Positions 54,956 through 63,198 of a stretch of DNA of 64,000 bases are shown one piece after another. Source of the stretch: Flavihumibacter fluminis (GTDB taxonomy: Bacteria > Bacteroidota > Bacteroidia > Chitinophagales > Chitinophagaceae); assembly GCF_021491375.1 (NCBI RefSeq), contig NZ_JAKEVY010000007.1, forward strand, positions 62,001 to 126,000. The letters run 5' to 3'. Position numbers and translations under genes: made by a program. Each line of letters begins with the position of its first letter. Within the stretch, counting starts at the first letter, position 1. Under the pieces are notes generated by a model, which was given only the letters and a program-made list of their open reading frames with translations, was not told the DNA's origin and ran no database searches.

Positions 54956-56230
54956 TTATTTCAGTACTTTAAGTTTAACCATTTCAATTCGGGTATGACT
55001 TACCGATAGAATTTCAAACTCAAAATTGTCAATGATAATCCTTTCCTTGATCTTGGGAATGGTTTCGTGATGTTGGATGATAAATCCTGAAAGTGTTTCG
55101 GCTTCCTCCCTGGAGAATTCAAGATCATATTTCTCGCGCAGGTAATCCAGTTCCAGTCTCCCTGAAAAAATGAATTCCCGGTCATTTAACTTTTTCTCTT
55201 CCAATTCTTCCGTGTCGTGTTCGTCCTGGATCTCTCCGAAAATTTCTTCCAGCAGGTCTTCCATAGTTACAATACCGGAAGTGCCGCCAAACTCATCCAC
55301 CACCCAGGCCATACTTTTACGTTCCCTGGTGAATTTGTTGATCAGGTCCGTCGCATTCATACTTTCCGGAACAGCCGGAATGGGTAGCAATACTTCTGAA
55401 ATGGTGGCTGGCTTTTCAAACATATCCAGTTGGTGTATATAGCCTACGATATGATCAATGTTTCCTTCGTATACGACAAGTTTACTTAGTTTGGTTTCAA
55501 TAAACCGCTCCAATGCCTTGTCAACTGAATTGTTTATTTCAATGCCCTCAATCTCTTTTCTTGGTATCAGACATTGCCTAACCCTTACTGTTGGAAGTGA
55601 TAGCGCATTTTCAATCAGGTGGGCATTCATATCCTGTCCGTCGCCTTCCGACTCATAACTGGTTTGCTGGTAGTAACTGTCCTGGTCTACTCTGAAAAAA
55701 CTTTCTTTCTTTTCATCAATGCGGACGTTGAAAAAATACTTCAGAATCGCATGTGATAAGGTAACCAGCATATCGGCCACCGGATGTGTAATCCAGAAGA
55801 AAAAATTGGCAAAGGAGGCTACTCCTGAATTGAGTAACCATTCATTTTTCGATCGCCAAATAGCCCTTGGCAGGAATTCGCCAAAAAAAATAAATATGAT
55901 TCCTGCAAGTGTTATTTCTACAAACAAATGAGTGAAATCGGCTGCCCCTTCCGGAAGAATTTTTTCAAGGTATAACCAGGCCGGCTCCAAAGCCTGACCG
56001 ATCATTAATCCATAAGCAACCAAACAGAAGGTTAGCCAAATCAACACAACCCCGATAAAGAGTGAGGATCGTTCAAAAAAATAACTGACCAATGTACCGC
56101 CCGTTCTTCCCTGCTTTTTTCGCAATTCCACAGAAAGGCGGTTAATGCTTCCAAAAGCAGCTTCAATGCCAACGAAAAAGCCTGCCAGCAAAAGGAAAAA
56201 TACAATAAGGCCGATCGTGTTCCAGTTCAT
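54956..56230 (-). CDS. CNNM/CBS transporter-associated (hemolysin family) protein
   Basis: Membrane protein of 424 residues in the CNNM/CorC family. An N-terminal CNNM domain (about 1-185) has four helices and FFVGIEAAFGSINRLSVE; a CBS pair (about 205-330) includes VRQCLIPRKEIEGIE and WVVDEFGGTSGIVTMEDLLEEI; a C-terminal CorC_HlyC domain (about 345-424) follows. Members carry Mg2+ or Co2+, or in Bacteroidota act as GldE in gliding. Which role applies here is open; no other gld gene except gldC is close. It lies 52 bases downstream of gmk on the same strand. Confidence 0.9.
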   Translation of the reverse strand: MNWNTIGLIVFFLLLAGFFVGIEAAFGSINRLSVELRKKQGRTGGTLVSYFFERSSLFIGVVLIWLTFCLVAYGLMIGQALEPAWLYLEKILPEGAADFTHLFVEITLAGIIFIFFGEFLPRAIWRSKNEWLLNSGVASFANFFFWITHPVADMLVTLSHAILKYFFNVRIDEKKESFFRVDQDSYYQQTSYESEGDGQDMNAHLIENALSLPTVRVRQCLIPRKEIEGIEINNSVDKALERFIETKLSKLVVYEGNIDHIVGYIHQLDMFEKPATISEVLLPIPAVPESMNATDLINKFTRERKSMAWVVDEFGGTSGIVTMEDLLEEIFGEIQDEHDTEELEEKKLNDREFIFSGRLELDYLREKYDLEFSREEAETLSGFIIQHHETIPKIKERIIIDNFEFEILSVSHTRIEMVKLKVLK

Positions 56231-56282
56231 ACACTACGAATATAAGCATAGTTTTGGCATAGAAAGAACTGCCGTCTGCGCT

Positions 56283-56858
56283 TTACCGGTTAAGAAAAGA
56301 ACCAATTAATGCAGCAGCTTCCTGGCAGGCTTTCTCCAGTTGATCATTTACGATTACATGATCAAAATGATGTTTGAAGCCGATTTCATAGGACGCTTTA
56401 TTTACCCTGGCAGCCAGGCTCTCTGCTGATTCTGTACCCCTGCTTACCAAGCGTTTTTGCAGTTCTTCTACTGAAGGTGGTTCGATAAACAGCGAAAGGG
56501 AATTGTGTGGGTATTGCTGTTGAATATGGATAGCCCCTTTTACATCTATGTCCAGCATGGGCACCTGGTGTAGTGACCAGATTCGTTCCATTTCAGACTT
56601 GAGCGTGCCATAATATTTACCTTCATAAACCATTTCCCATTCCATAAAATCATTTTGGCGGATATGATTTTTGAATTCTTCTACCGACATGAAATAATAA
56701 TCTTTTCCATGTTGCTCCATGCCTCTAGGTGAACGGGTTGCAGCAGATATAGAAAAAGCCAATTGAGGAAACTGTTTCAGAAGATAACGGGTGATAGATG
56801 TTTTCCCTGCTCCCGAAGGGGCAGTTATGATGATGATTTTTTTATTGCTGTATTCCAT
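56283..56858 (-). CDS. gmk: guanylate kinase
   Basis: Phosphorylates GMP to GDP with ATP. The 191-residue protein has the P-loop APSGAGKTSITRYLL, the GMP-binding region SISAATRSPRGMEQHGKDYY, and SLFIEPPSVEELQKRL with RGTES, all as in Gmk. Its ATG overlaps the murA stop by one base (TGATG), so the two are translationally coupled. Length is normal (about 190-205). Confidence 0.97.
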   Translation of the reverse strand: MEYSNKKIIIITAPSGAGKTSITRYLLKQFPQLAFSISAATRSPRGMEQHGKDYYFMSVEEFKNHIRQNDFMEWEMVYEGKYYGTLKSEMERIWSLHQVPMLDIDVKGAIHIQQQYPHNSLSLFIEPPSVEELQKRLVSRGTESAESLAARVNKASYEIGFKHHFDHVIVNDQLEKACQEAAALIGSFLNR

Positions 56859-58162
56859 CAGATCCTTTTAATATCCGCTCCTAATGCTTTGAGTCTGGTG
56901 TCTATATATTGATATCCGCGGTCAATCTGTTCGATATTCTGAATGATACTTTTCCCTTCAGCACTCAAGGCTGCTATGAGCAGAGAAACTCCCGCACGAA
57001 TGTCCGGACTACTCATTGTAATTCCTCTCAGTTTTTGTTCGCGGCCATGCCCGATCACTGCAGCGCGGTGGGGATCACATAAAATAATCTGGGCACCCAT
57101 GTCAATCAGTTTGTCAACAAAAAACAAACGACTCTCAAACATCTTCTGGTGAATCAATACAGACCCCTTGGCCTGCGTTGCTACTACCAGTACAATACTC
57201 AGGAGGTCAGGTGTAAATCCAGGCCAGGGATGATCTGAAATGGTGAGTACTGATCCATCCAGAAATGATTGAATCTCATATACTTCCTGCTCTGGTATCA
57301 GGATATCATCTCCCCGGAATTCCATTTGAATTCCCAATTGCCGGAATTTTTCAGGGATAATTCCAAGGTGCTCAATGCCGGCTCCCTTTATTTCGATCTG
57401 GCTCTGCGTCATGGCTGCCAGGCCAATGAAGGAACCAACTTCTATCATATCAGGCAGCATGCTGTGCTCTGTACCTCCCAAATAATCTACCCCTTCAATA
57501 GTCAAGAGATTACTTCCAATACCCCTGATTTTCGCACCCATCCGATTCAGCATTTTACATAATTGCTGCAAATAGGGCTCACAAGCTGCATTGTAAATGG
57601 TTGTTTCTCCTTTGGCCATCACGGCTGCCATCAAAATATTGGCAGTTCCTGTTACAGAGGGTTCATCCAGCAACATGTAACAACCTTTCAACTGAGAGGC
57701 ATCAAGATGAAAAAAACCATCCTCCGGATGGTATTCAAACCGGGTACCCAATTTTTCAAAACCGATAATATGTGTATCAAGGCGCCTGCGACCAATTTTA
57801 TCGCCACCGGGTTTTGGAATGTATGCCGTTTTAAAACGTGCTAGCAGTGGTCCTGCCAACATTACAGATCCACGAAGCCTGCCGCTTTTATTTCGGAATT
57901 CAATACTATTCAGGTAATCTATATTTATATCATCTGCCTTGAAAACAGCAGTATGCCTGTCGATCCGGTTTATTTTAACTCCGATATCTCCGAGTAATTC
58001 AATCAGTAAATTGACATCGAGAATGTCTGGTATGTTTTCAATCCGGACTTCTTCCGGGGTTAAAAGGACAGCGCACAGAATTTGAAGCGCTTCGTTTTTG
58101 GCACCCTGGGGAATAATACTACCCGAGAGCTTTTTGCCTCCGGTTACTTCAAAACGATCCAT
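56858..58162 (-). CDS. murA: UDP-N-acetylglucosamine 1-carboxyvinyltransferase
   Basis: First committed enzyme of peptidoglycan synthesis; it transfers enolpyruvate from PEP to UDP-GlcNAc. The 434-residue protein has the PGAKNEAL-type start (IIPQGAKNEALQILCAVLL), GRLRGSVMLAGPLLAR and NILMAAVMAKGETTI. The catalytic loop reads KPGGDKIGRRRLDTHI: residue 121 is Asp (codon at 57802-57800) where most MurA have the Cys attacked by fosfomycin. Asp at this site is known to be active but fosfomycin-resistant in other bacteria. Operon: DUF4290 gene, 35 bases, murA, gmk. Confidence 0.97.
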   Translation of the reverse strand: MDRFEVTGGKKLSGSIIPQGAKNEALQILCAVLLTPEEVRIENIPDILDVNLLIELLGDIGVKINRIDRHTAVFKADDINIDYLNSIEFRNKSGRLRGSVMLAGPLLARFKTAYIPKPGGDKIGRRRLDTHIIGFEKLGTRFEYHPEDGFFHLDASQLKGCYMLLDEPSVTGTANILMAAVMAKGETTIYNAACEPYLQQLCKMLNRMGAKIRGIGSNLLTIEGVDYLGGTEHSMLPDMIEVGSFIGLAAMTQSQIEIKGAGIEHLGIIPEKFRQLGIQMEFRGDDILIPEQEVYEIQSFLDGSVLTISDHPWPGFTPDLLSIVLVVATQAKGSVLIHQKMFESRLFFVDKLIDMGAQIILCDPHRAAVIGHGREQKLRGITMSSPDIRAGVSLLIAALSAEGKSIIQNIEQIDRGYQYIDTRLKALGADIKRI

Positions 58163-58197
58163 GAAGTTGATGGATTAGTGTGGTAATGATTGGACAG

Positions 58198-58911
58198 TTA
58201 TTTAAACCGCTTCTTGAACTTTTGACCGCGGTTGCCGCCATTGCGGTTGTCGCCGCCGCCACCCCGTGAATCACGTTGTTCATTCCGGCCCTGATTTCCT
58301 CCGCCACGTTGCTGGAACTTCTGAGGTCGTTTTCCTCCGCCACCCCGATAATCACGCTGACCTTCATTGGCGCGGTAAGCTTTCACAAAGGGTGTATTGG
58401 TGAACTCCAATTGACCTCCTGTGATTGAGTTCAATTCGCTTTGAATGGCATCATCGTGCACATTTTCCTTATGCCAGTTGCTGTAAGCCAGCTTCATATA
58501 ATAAGCGATTGCATTGGCGAATCCCTGTCTTTTCTCCGGATTTTCCTCCGCAAGCGCTTTCTGAATTACTACCTCAATATTTTTTCCAATATGCGAATAC
58601 CGGGGGTATCCTTTGGGATATCGAAGTGGGGAAGGTTTTGCTTTCAGCGTCTCCTTGGTAGGAATCGGGTAGGGTGATTCCACTTCCAGTTTAAAGTCTG
58701 ATATGAGAAATAGGTGATCCCAAAGTTTATGACGGAAATCTTCTACATTCTTAAGATGAGGGTTTAAAAAACCCATCAGTTCGATCACCGCCTTGGCATT
58801 CTTCTGTCTTTTTTCTGTGTCTTCCAGCGACATCAGGTATTCAATCATGTTTTGAATATGCCTTCCGTACTCGCGCATCACAAGGTGATTTCTGGTAGTG
58901 TTGTATTCCAT
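58198..58911 (-). CDS. DUF4290 protein with RGG-type tail
   Basis: 237-residue cytoplasmic protein. The N-terminal 180 residues match DUF4290 (MEYNTTRNHLVMREYGRHIQ, then LRYPKGYPRYSHIGKNIEV), a Bacteroidota family of unknown function. The last 50 residues are Gly/Arg/Asn/Gln-rich (RGGGGK, QQRGGGN, DSRGGGG, KFKKRFK), likely disordered and RNA-binding by composition. The gene opens the murA-gmk operon; this neighbourhood suggests a general envelope or growth role, but no direct evidence exists. Confidence 0.88.
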   Translation of the reverse strand: MEYNTTRNHLVMREYGRHIQNMIEYLMSLEDTEKRQKNAKAVIELMGFLNPHLKNVEDFRHKLWDHLFLISDFKLEVESPYPIPTKETLKAKPSPLRYPKGYPRYSHIGKNIEVVIQKALAEENPEKRQGFANAIAYYMKLAYSNWHKENVHDDAIQSELNSITGGQLEFTNTPFVKAYRANEGQRDYRGGGGKRPQKFQQRGGGNQGRNEQRDSRGGGGDNRNGGNRGQKFKKRFK

Positions 58912-58931
58912 TCAGTCAAATTGTCGTATTG

Positions 58932-58939
58932 CAAATGTA
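58932..58939 (-). promoter_or_regulatory. -7 promoter element of the DUF4290-murA-gmk operon
   Basis: TACATTTG on the minus strand, exact TAnnTTTG, 20 bases before the DUF4290 start. No clear -33 partner. Confidence 0.55.
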
Positions 58940-58987
58940 AGTCTTGAGATTCAGGAAAATGCAGCAATTTGCAGCGTTTCTTTAAAT

Positions 58988-60112
58988 ATGAGCATGAAAT
59001 CCATAGCCTGTTTTATTGATCCCCTTGTTTCTGCCAGTCCGGAAACGGTGGAAGCCGCGTTCCAGGAAGTTCTACCATCACTTTTCAGCCGGCTGCCGGA
59101 ATACCGTTTTTTCCTGTTAAGCAGCTTTCCTGATTTAACCTGGGAAGAAAACGTTCGGAGCCAGGTGGAACTGGTGCAGCTTCCCATACCCAAAATTTTC
59201 CTGGCGAGTTATGAAACCAGGTTGAAAAAAGGGCTGAAAACCTGGATTGATCACCATCAGCCTTCAGTTTACATCAGCTTTGACAAAGAAGCGGTGGTTG
59301 AAGGTGCCCGAAATACCCTGTTGTTTAGTACGGCATCTCACCTCCTTGTTGATTCGAAGGGAAAAAGAATGACAAAAGCACCGGCAAAATTACCGGCCTG
59401 GACCGGTTCGAGCATGATTTGCCTTCCGTTTACCTCTGATAAACAGCAGGTCCTTCAGGTTTTTCCAGCTATAGAAAACCAACTAAAAGTACAATATCCG
59501 GCCCTTCAGCCTGATTGTCATTCAATTTCCTGGTCGGAACAGGAAACCATTAAAATAAGGCATTCAGGAGGACGGGATTATTTTCTCTATGTCGGCCCCC
59601 TACATGCCGGCAATGAAATCATAGAGTTGCTGAAATCCTATTCCCTCTTAAAAAAATGGCTGATGACCGGTATGCCGTTGATACTTGCTGGTCCGGCTAC
59701 CGAAGAAACTCCCCAGTTGGAGTCCCTTCTTAAAACCTATAAATACCGGTCAGACGTAACCCTGTTGCCGGATCTGGACCAGGTTGAATTAAGTCCGCTT
59801 TTGGCAGGCGCCTACCTGATGGCTTATCCCTACCGTGAGGGCGCTGCAACATGGCCTTTGGAATGGGCAATGAGTGCAGGAACGCCGTTGATTACGACCA
59901 GTCATCCGGATACGAAAGAAATTTGTGGGGAGGGAGCCTGGTATGCCCCTTCCGGAGACCTGGATGCATGGGCGCATCAGATGATGTTGCTATATAAGGA
60001 TGAACATCAACGAAGCCAGCTTATTGAAAAGGAACAGCAGCAGCACATGGTCCGGAATCAGTCGCTCACACTTGACCAGTACACCCTTATTATCCGTCAG
60101 CTTTCTGCCTGA
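58988..60112 (+). CDS. glycosyltransferase, GT-B fold
   Basis: Predicted sugar transferase of about 374 residues. The C-terminal domain is typical of GT4-like enzymes: YFLYVGPLHAGNEIIELLK, VTLLPDLDQVELSPLLAGA, LMAYPYREGAATWPLEWAMS with the E(x7)E-like donor site, and AGTPLITTSHPDTKEICGEGA. The N-terminal acceptor domain is diverged. The frame is open from 58898, but this would overlap the divergent promoter; ATG 58988 or 58994 (MKSIACFIDPLV) is preferred. gldC follows after 33 bases. Confidence 0.85.
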   Translation: MSMKSIACFIDPLVSASPETVEAAFQEVLPSLFSRLPEYRFFLLSSFPDLTWEENVRSQVELVQLPIPKIFLASYETRLKKGLKTWIDHHQPSVYISFDKEAVVEGARNTLLFSTASHLLVDSKGKRMTKAPAKLPAWTGSSMICLPFTSDKQQVLQVFPAIENQLKVQYPALQPDCHSISWSEQETIKIRHSGGRDYFLYVGPLHAGNEIIELLKSYSLLKKWLMTGMPLILAGPATEETPQLESLLKTYKYRSDVTLLPDLDQVELSPLLAGAYLMAYPYREGAATWPLEWAMSAGTPLITTSHPDTKEICGEGAWYAPSGDLDAWAHQMMLLYKDEHQRSQLIEKEQQQHMVRNQSLTLDQYTLIIRQLSA

Positions 60113-60118
60113 TTAATC

Positions 60119-60126
60119 CTAGTTTT
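60119..60126 (+). promoter_or_regulatory. -7 promoter element of gldC
   Basis: TAGTTTTG, exact TAnnTTTG, 19 bases before the gldC ATG and just past the glycosyltransferase stop. gldC may thus be transcribed separately. No clear -33 partner. Confidence 0.55.
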
Positions 60127-60145
60127 GCAGCCATAAACAGCTTAT

Positions 60146-60496
60146 ATGCAGCAATCTACAATTACTATTGATGTTCAACTGGATCCCGATAAAGTTCCCG
60201 CTCAGATCAGCTGGAGTGCTACTGCAAGTACTGCCGAAGAAGCTCAAAAAGCGAAAGCAATGATGCTCGCTTTCTGGGATGGAGCAGAAAAAACCGCTCT
60301 CCGCATTGATCTTTGGACCAAGGATATGATGGTGGATGAAATGGCTGATTTTTTCTACCAGACCTTGTTGACAATGGCTGATACCTATCAGCGGGCCACC
60401 CGCAACGAAGAACAGGTAAACGATCTCCGAAATTTCGCAAAAGATTTTTATAAAAAATTCCAGGAGCAGCAAATGAAGGAAAACCAGTTGAAGTGA
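60146..60496 (+). CDS. gldC: gliding motility protein GldC
   Basis: 116-residue protein matching GldC: TITIDVQLDPDKVPAQISWSA near the start, KAMMLAFWDGAEKTALRIDLW, TKDMMVDEMADFFYQTLLTMA and ATRNEEQVNDLRNF. GldC is a small cytoplasmic protein needed for or supporting gliding in Flavobacteriia and widely kept in non-gliding Bacteroidota. The stop codon (60494-60496) lies inside a GACGTGAGA-type repeat. The rest of the gld cluster is not here. Confidence 0.9.
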   Translation: MQQSTITIDVQLDPDKVPAQISWSATASTAEEAQKAKAMMLAFWDGAEKTALRIDLWTKDMMVDEMADFFYQTLLTMADTYQRATRNEEQVNDLRNFAKDFYKKFQEQQMKENQLK

Positions 60497-60580
60497 GAAG
60501 TCAGACGTGAGACGTGAGAAATCAGACGTGAGACAATCAATTTTTCCTTCTTCCTTTTCTCCATTCTTCCATTCCTCCTT
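60494..60580 (+). repeat. GACGTGAGA repeat with CT-rich tail, stop-proximal
   Basis: TGAGAAGTCAGACGTGAGAC-type units from the gldC stop codon to about 60534, followed by a pyrimidine-rich part with TTCTCCATTCTTCCATTCC. The first part matches 4401-4502 and the second 22180-22210. It separates gldC from the GatB/YqeY gene. Confidence 0.8.
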
Positions 60581-60593
60581 TAAATTACATACC

Positions 60594-61043
60594 ATGACAT
60601 TAGAAGAAAAAATAATGGCCGAAATGAAAGAGGCCATGAAAGCAAAAAACGAAGCTGCGTTAAGAGGGCTGCGTGCCATTAAAGCTGAAATTATCAAAGC
60701 CAAAACAGAGCCCGGGGCGAATGGTCAGCTTTCTGAGGAGAATGCTGCCAAAATGTTGCAAAAAATGGTAAAACAGCGTCGGGATTCTCTGGAAATATTT
60801 AAACAACAAAACCGGGATGACCTGGCTGCTAAAGAACAGGAAGAGATAGCTGTAATTGAACAGTTTCTTCCAAAACAATTGAACGAAGAAGAGCTTCGGG
60901 AAGCGTTGAAAACCATAATCGCTGAAACAGGCGCCAGTTCGGTTGCGGATCTGGGTAAGGTGATGGGAGTAGCTACTAAAAAGCTGGCCGGACAGGCGGA
61001 TGGAAAAGCCATATCTGCGCTGGTTAAATCACTTTTGTCCTAA
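60594..61043 (+). CDS. GatB/YqeY domain protein
   Basis: 149-residue helical protein of the YqeY group, related to the C-terminal domain of GatB, which binds tRNA in the amidotransferase complex. Signatures: MTLEEKIMAEMKEAMKAKNE, LRGLRAIKAEIIKAKTEPGA, KQRRDSLEIFKQQNRDDLA, EQFLPKQLNEEEL and KVMGVATKKLAGQADGK. The frame is open from 60507 across the repeat; ATG 60594 gives the canonical length. Role in translation is presumed. The ACCGGTCGGGT repeat starts nine bases after its stop. Confidence 0.92.
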   Translation: MTLEEKIMAEMKEAMKAKNEAALRGLRAIKAEIIKAKTEPGANGQLSEENAAKMLQKMVKQRRDSLEIFKQQNRDDLAAKEQEEIAVIEQFLPKQLNEEELREALKTIIAETGASSVADLGKVMGVATKKLAGQADGKAISALVKSLLS

Positions 61044-61052
61044 TCATCAATG

Positions 61053-61063
61053 ACCGGTCGGGT
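61053..61063 (+). repeat. ACCGGTCGGGT stop-proximal repeat, single copy
   Basis: One copy of ACCGGTCGGGT, nine bases after the GatB/YqeY stop codon (61041-61043) and followed by AACC, 26 bases before the CvpA-like start. Confidence 0.8.
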
Positions 61064-61089
61064 AACCAACTTATAACAAACCTGCTGAT

Positions 61090-61641
61090 TTGATAGATAT
61101 AGTAACTTTTCTGGTGTTGGCTCTTGCAGTATTCAAGGGAATCCGCAACGGGTTGGTGATGGCTATTTTTTCATCTATCGCCCTGTTTCTTGGCGTATTG
61201 GCTGCATTGAAACTATCCGCCACTACCGCCGTATGGCTGGAAGATACTGTTCAGGTTTCCGCCCGATGGTTACCCTTATTGTCTTTCCTGTTGGTTTTTA
61301 TTGTTGTAGTGATCCTCATAAACATGATAGGGAAACTGCTGGAAAAAACAACCGAATGGGCTTTCTTAGGTTGGGCAAACAAGGCAGCCGGAATCGTTTT
61401 TTACGCTGTCATCTACCTGCTGATATGGTCGTTATTTATTTTTTACCTGGATAAATTATCACTGATCAGTCAGGAAGCAATGGAATCTTCTGTTACTTAT
61501 CCTATAATTGCACCGTGGGGTCCTGATGCGGTTGACTGGATTGCCTCGGTAATTCCGGTTTTCAAGGATATTATGAATGATATTGGTGGATTCCTGGAGC
61601 GATTTTCAGAAGAAAAAAATCCATCCATACGTACTGTTTAG
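61090..61641 (+). CDS. CvpA family membrane protein
   Basis: 183-residue inner membrane protein with four helices. The N-terminus reads IDIVTFLVLALAVFKGIRNGLVMAIFS, the CvpA signature (F.G...G...). Family members are needed for colicin V production or, more generally, for membrane integrity. It starts with TTG at 61090; no nearby ATG gives the conserved N-terminus. It lies 46 bases after the YqeY-like gene. Confidence 0.85.
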   Translation: MIDIVTFLVLALAVFKGIRNGLVMAIFSSIALFLGVLAALKLSATTAVWLEDTVQVSARWLPLLSFLLVFIVVVILINMIGKLLEKTTEWAFLGWANKAAGIVFYAVIYLLIWSLFIFYLDKLSLISQEAMESSVTYPIIAPWGPDAVDWIASVIPVFKDIMNDIGGFLERFSEEKNPSIRTV

Positions 61642-61729
61642 CAACCTGGCGGGAGATGGCGCTACTAGTAATTATTGAGCTAAATGGACTATTTTAGCAA
61701 TTCATTGGAAGTATTATTTTTACGAAGAG

Positions 61730-62506
61730 ATGCAATACGAGATCAAACAGCTGGATAAATTCAAGTACATCGAGGAAGGGGAAGGTGAACCTTTGGTCCT
61801 GCTCCATGGTCTTTTTGGGGCCCTTAGCAATTTCAGAGACCTGATCGAATACTTTCGGAATCACTATAAAGTGGTGGTTCCCATGCTGCCGTTGTTTGAA
61901 CTTGACATCCTGCATACTTCAGTGGGAGGTCTGCAGAAATTTGTTTACAAATTCATAGAAGCAAAAGATTACCGGAATATCCATTTACTTGGCAACTCAC
62001 TGGGCGGACATGTAGGTCTTGTTCATGTTTTAAAGCATCCCGAAAGAATTCGTAGCCTGATCCTGACCGGTAGTTCGGGACTGTTTGAGAATGGAATGGG
62101 GGATACCTATCCCAAACGTGGCGACTACGAATACATCAAGAAAAAAACTGAAGTCACGTTTTATGACCCCAAAATGGCTACCAAAGAGTTAGTGGATGAA
62201 GTATATGAAATCACTACCAGCCGCCTGAAAGTCATAAAGATCATCGCTCTAGCGAAAAGCGCGATCCGCAACAATTTAGGTGAGGAATTAAGCCAGATTC
62301 AGCAACCAACCCTCCTTGTCTGGGGAAATAATGACACCATTACCCCTCCTTTTGTTGGGAGAGAGTTTAATAGATTGATTCCCAATAGCGAACTGCACTT
62401 TATCGATAAATGCGGACATGCCCCAATGATGGAGCGTCCTGAAGAATTCAACAAAATTCTTCATAAATTTTTGACGAAACTCAATGAGCCGGCAGCGGTT
62501 GCCTGA
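61730..62506 (+). CDS. alpha/beta hydrolase
   Basis: Alpha/beta hydrolase of 258 residues. The oxyanion region is VLLHGLFGALSNF, the nucleophile Ser is in LLGNSLGGHVGL, the acid in LVWGNNDTITP and the His in FIDKCGHAPMMERPEEFN. This is the triad of the esterase/lipase and C-C hydrolase group; no substrate can be named. No signal peptide. Close to the CBS gene (29 bases), which may be co-transcribed. Confidence 0.9.
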   Translation: MQYEIKQLDKFKYIEEGEGEPLVLLHGLFGALSNFRDLIEYFRNHYKVVVPMLPLFELDILHTSVGGLQKFVYKFIEAKDYRNIHLLGNSLGGHVGLVHVLKHPERIRSLILTGSSGLFENGMGDTYPKRGDYEYIKKKTEVTFYDPKMATKELVDEVYEITTSRLKVIKIIALAKSAIRNNLGEELSQIQQPTLLVWGNNDTITPPFVGREFNRLIPNSELHFIDKCGHAPMMERPEEFNKILHKFLTKLNEPAAVA

Positions 62507-62535
62507 GAATTGTCGTCTATACATAAACGAAACAA

Positions 62536-63198
62536 GTGATCAATAAGGACCTGATATCGGTTTCACTCCCTATATTGTCTGTAAAAGACCCGATTTACAG
62601 GGCTATGCAGTTGATGGATGACTGCAATGTGATCCATTTGCCACTTGTTGAAGAAGACATTTATCTGGGTCTTATTGCTGAATCGGATCTGCTTAATAGT
62701 GAAGACGACAGCAAAACACTCGAAACCATAAGCGGTGCCATTTCCCGGGTGAGGGTGAGTCCGAACGGACATTTTACTGAGGCGGTTCAGCTGGCAAATG
62801 AATATGGATTGGCGGTTGTGCCAGTTACGGAAAGCAATTTCGAGTGGGTGGGGGCCATCGCGGCAGCCGATCTGCTTAAATTTACAGGCCATATGATAGG
62901 AGCCGATGAACCGGGTGGTATCATTGTCCTGGAAATGGATAAAAGAAACTTCGCCTTCTCCGAAATCTACAAACTAGTAGAAACAAACGATGCCCAGATC
63001 ACCCAGCTGAATACCTACTTTGACAACAACCTGGGCGTTTTATATGTTACACTTAAATTGAATAAGTTCGAACTATCCGATATTGTTGCCACATTTCAGC
63101 GCTATGAATACCAGGTTCGGTACTATTTCGGTGAAGAAATGTATGAAAATGAACTTAGAAACAACTACGACCACCTCATGAATTACCTTAATCTGTAA
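62536..63198 (+). CDS. CBS domain protein
   Basis: 220-residue soluble protein with an N-terminal pair of CBS domains (about 10-125: ISVSLPILSVKDPIYRAMQLMDDCNVIHLPL, then VRVSPNGHFTEAVQLANEYGLAVVPV) that usually bind adenine nucleotides. The C-terminal part (about 135-210) resembles an ACT-like regulatory fold (GGIIVLEMDKRNFAFSEIYK). It starts with GTG at 62536. Directly upstream of the BamA-like gene, it may sense cell energy; this is inference. Confidence 0.82.
   Translation: MINKDLISVSLPILSVKDPIYRAMQLMDDCNVIHLPLVEEDIYLGLIAESDLLNSEDDSKTLETISGAISRVRVSPNGHFTEAVQLANEYGLAVVPVTESNFEWVGAIAAADLLKFTGHMIGADEPGGIIVLEMDKRNFAFSEIYKLVETNDAQITQLNTYFDNNLGVLYVTLKLNKFELSDIVATFQRYEYQVRYYFGEEMYENELRNNYDHLMNYLNL

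Noticed and set aside
60507-60593. Longer N-terminus of the GatB/YqeY gene
   Set aside because: The extra residues are encoded by the GACGTGAGA repeat and CT-rich tail; the YqeY family start is at 60594.
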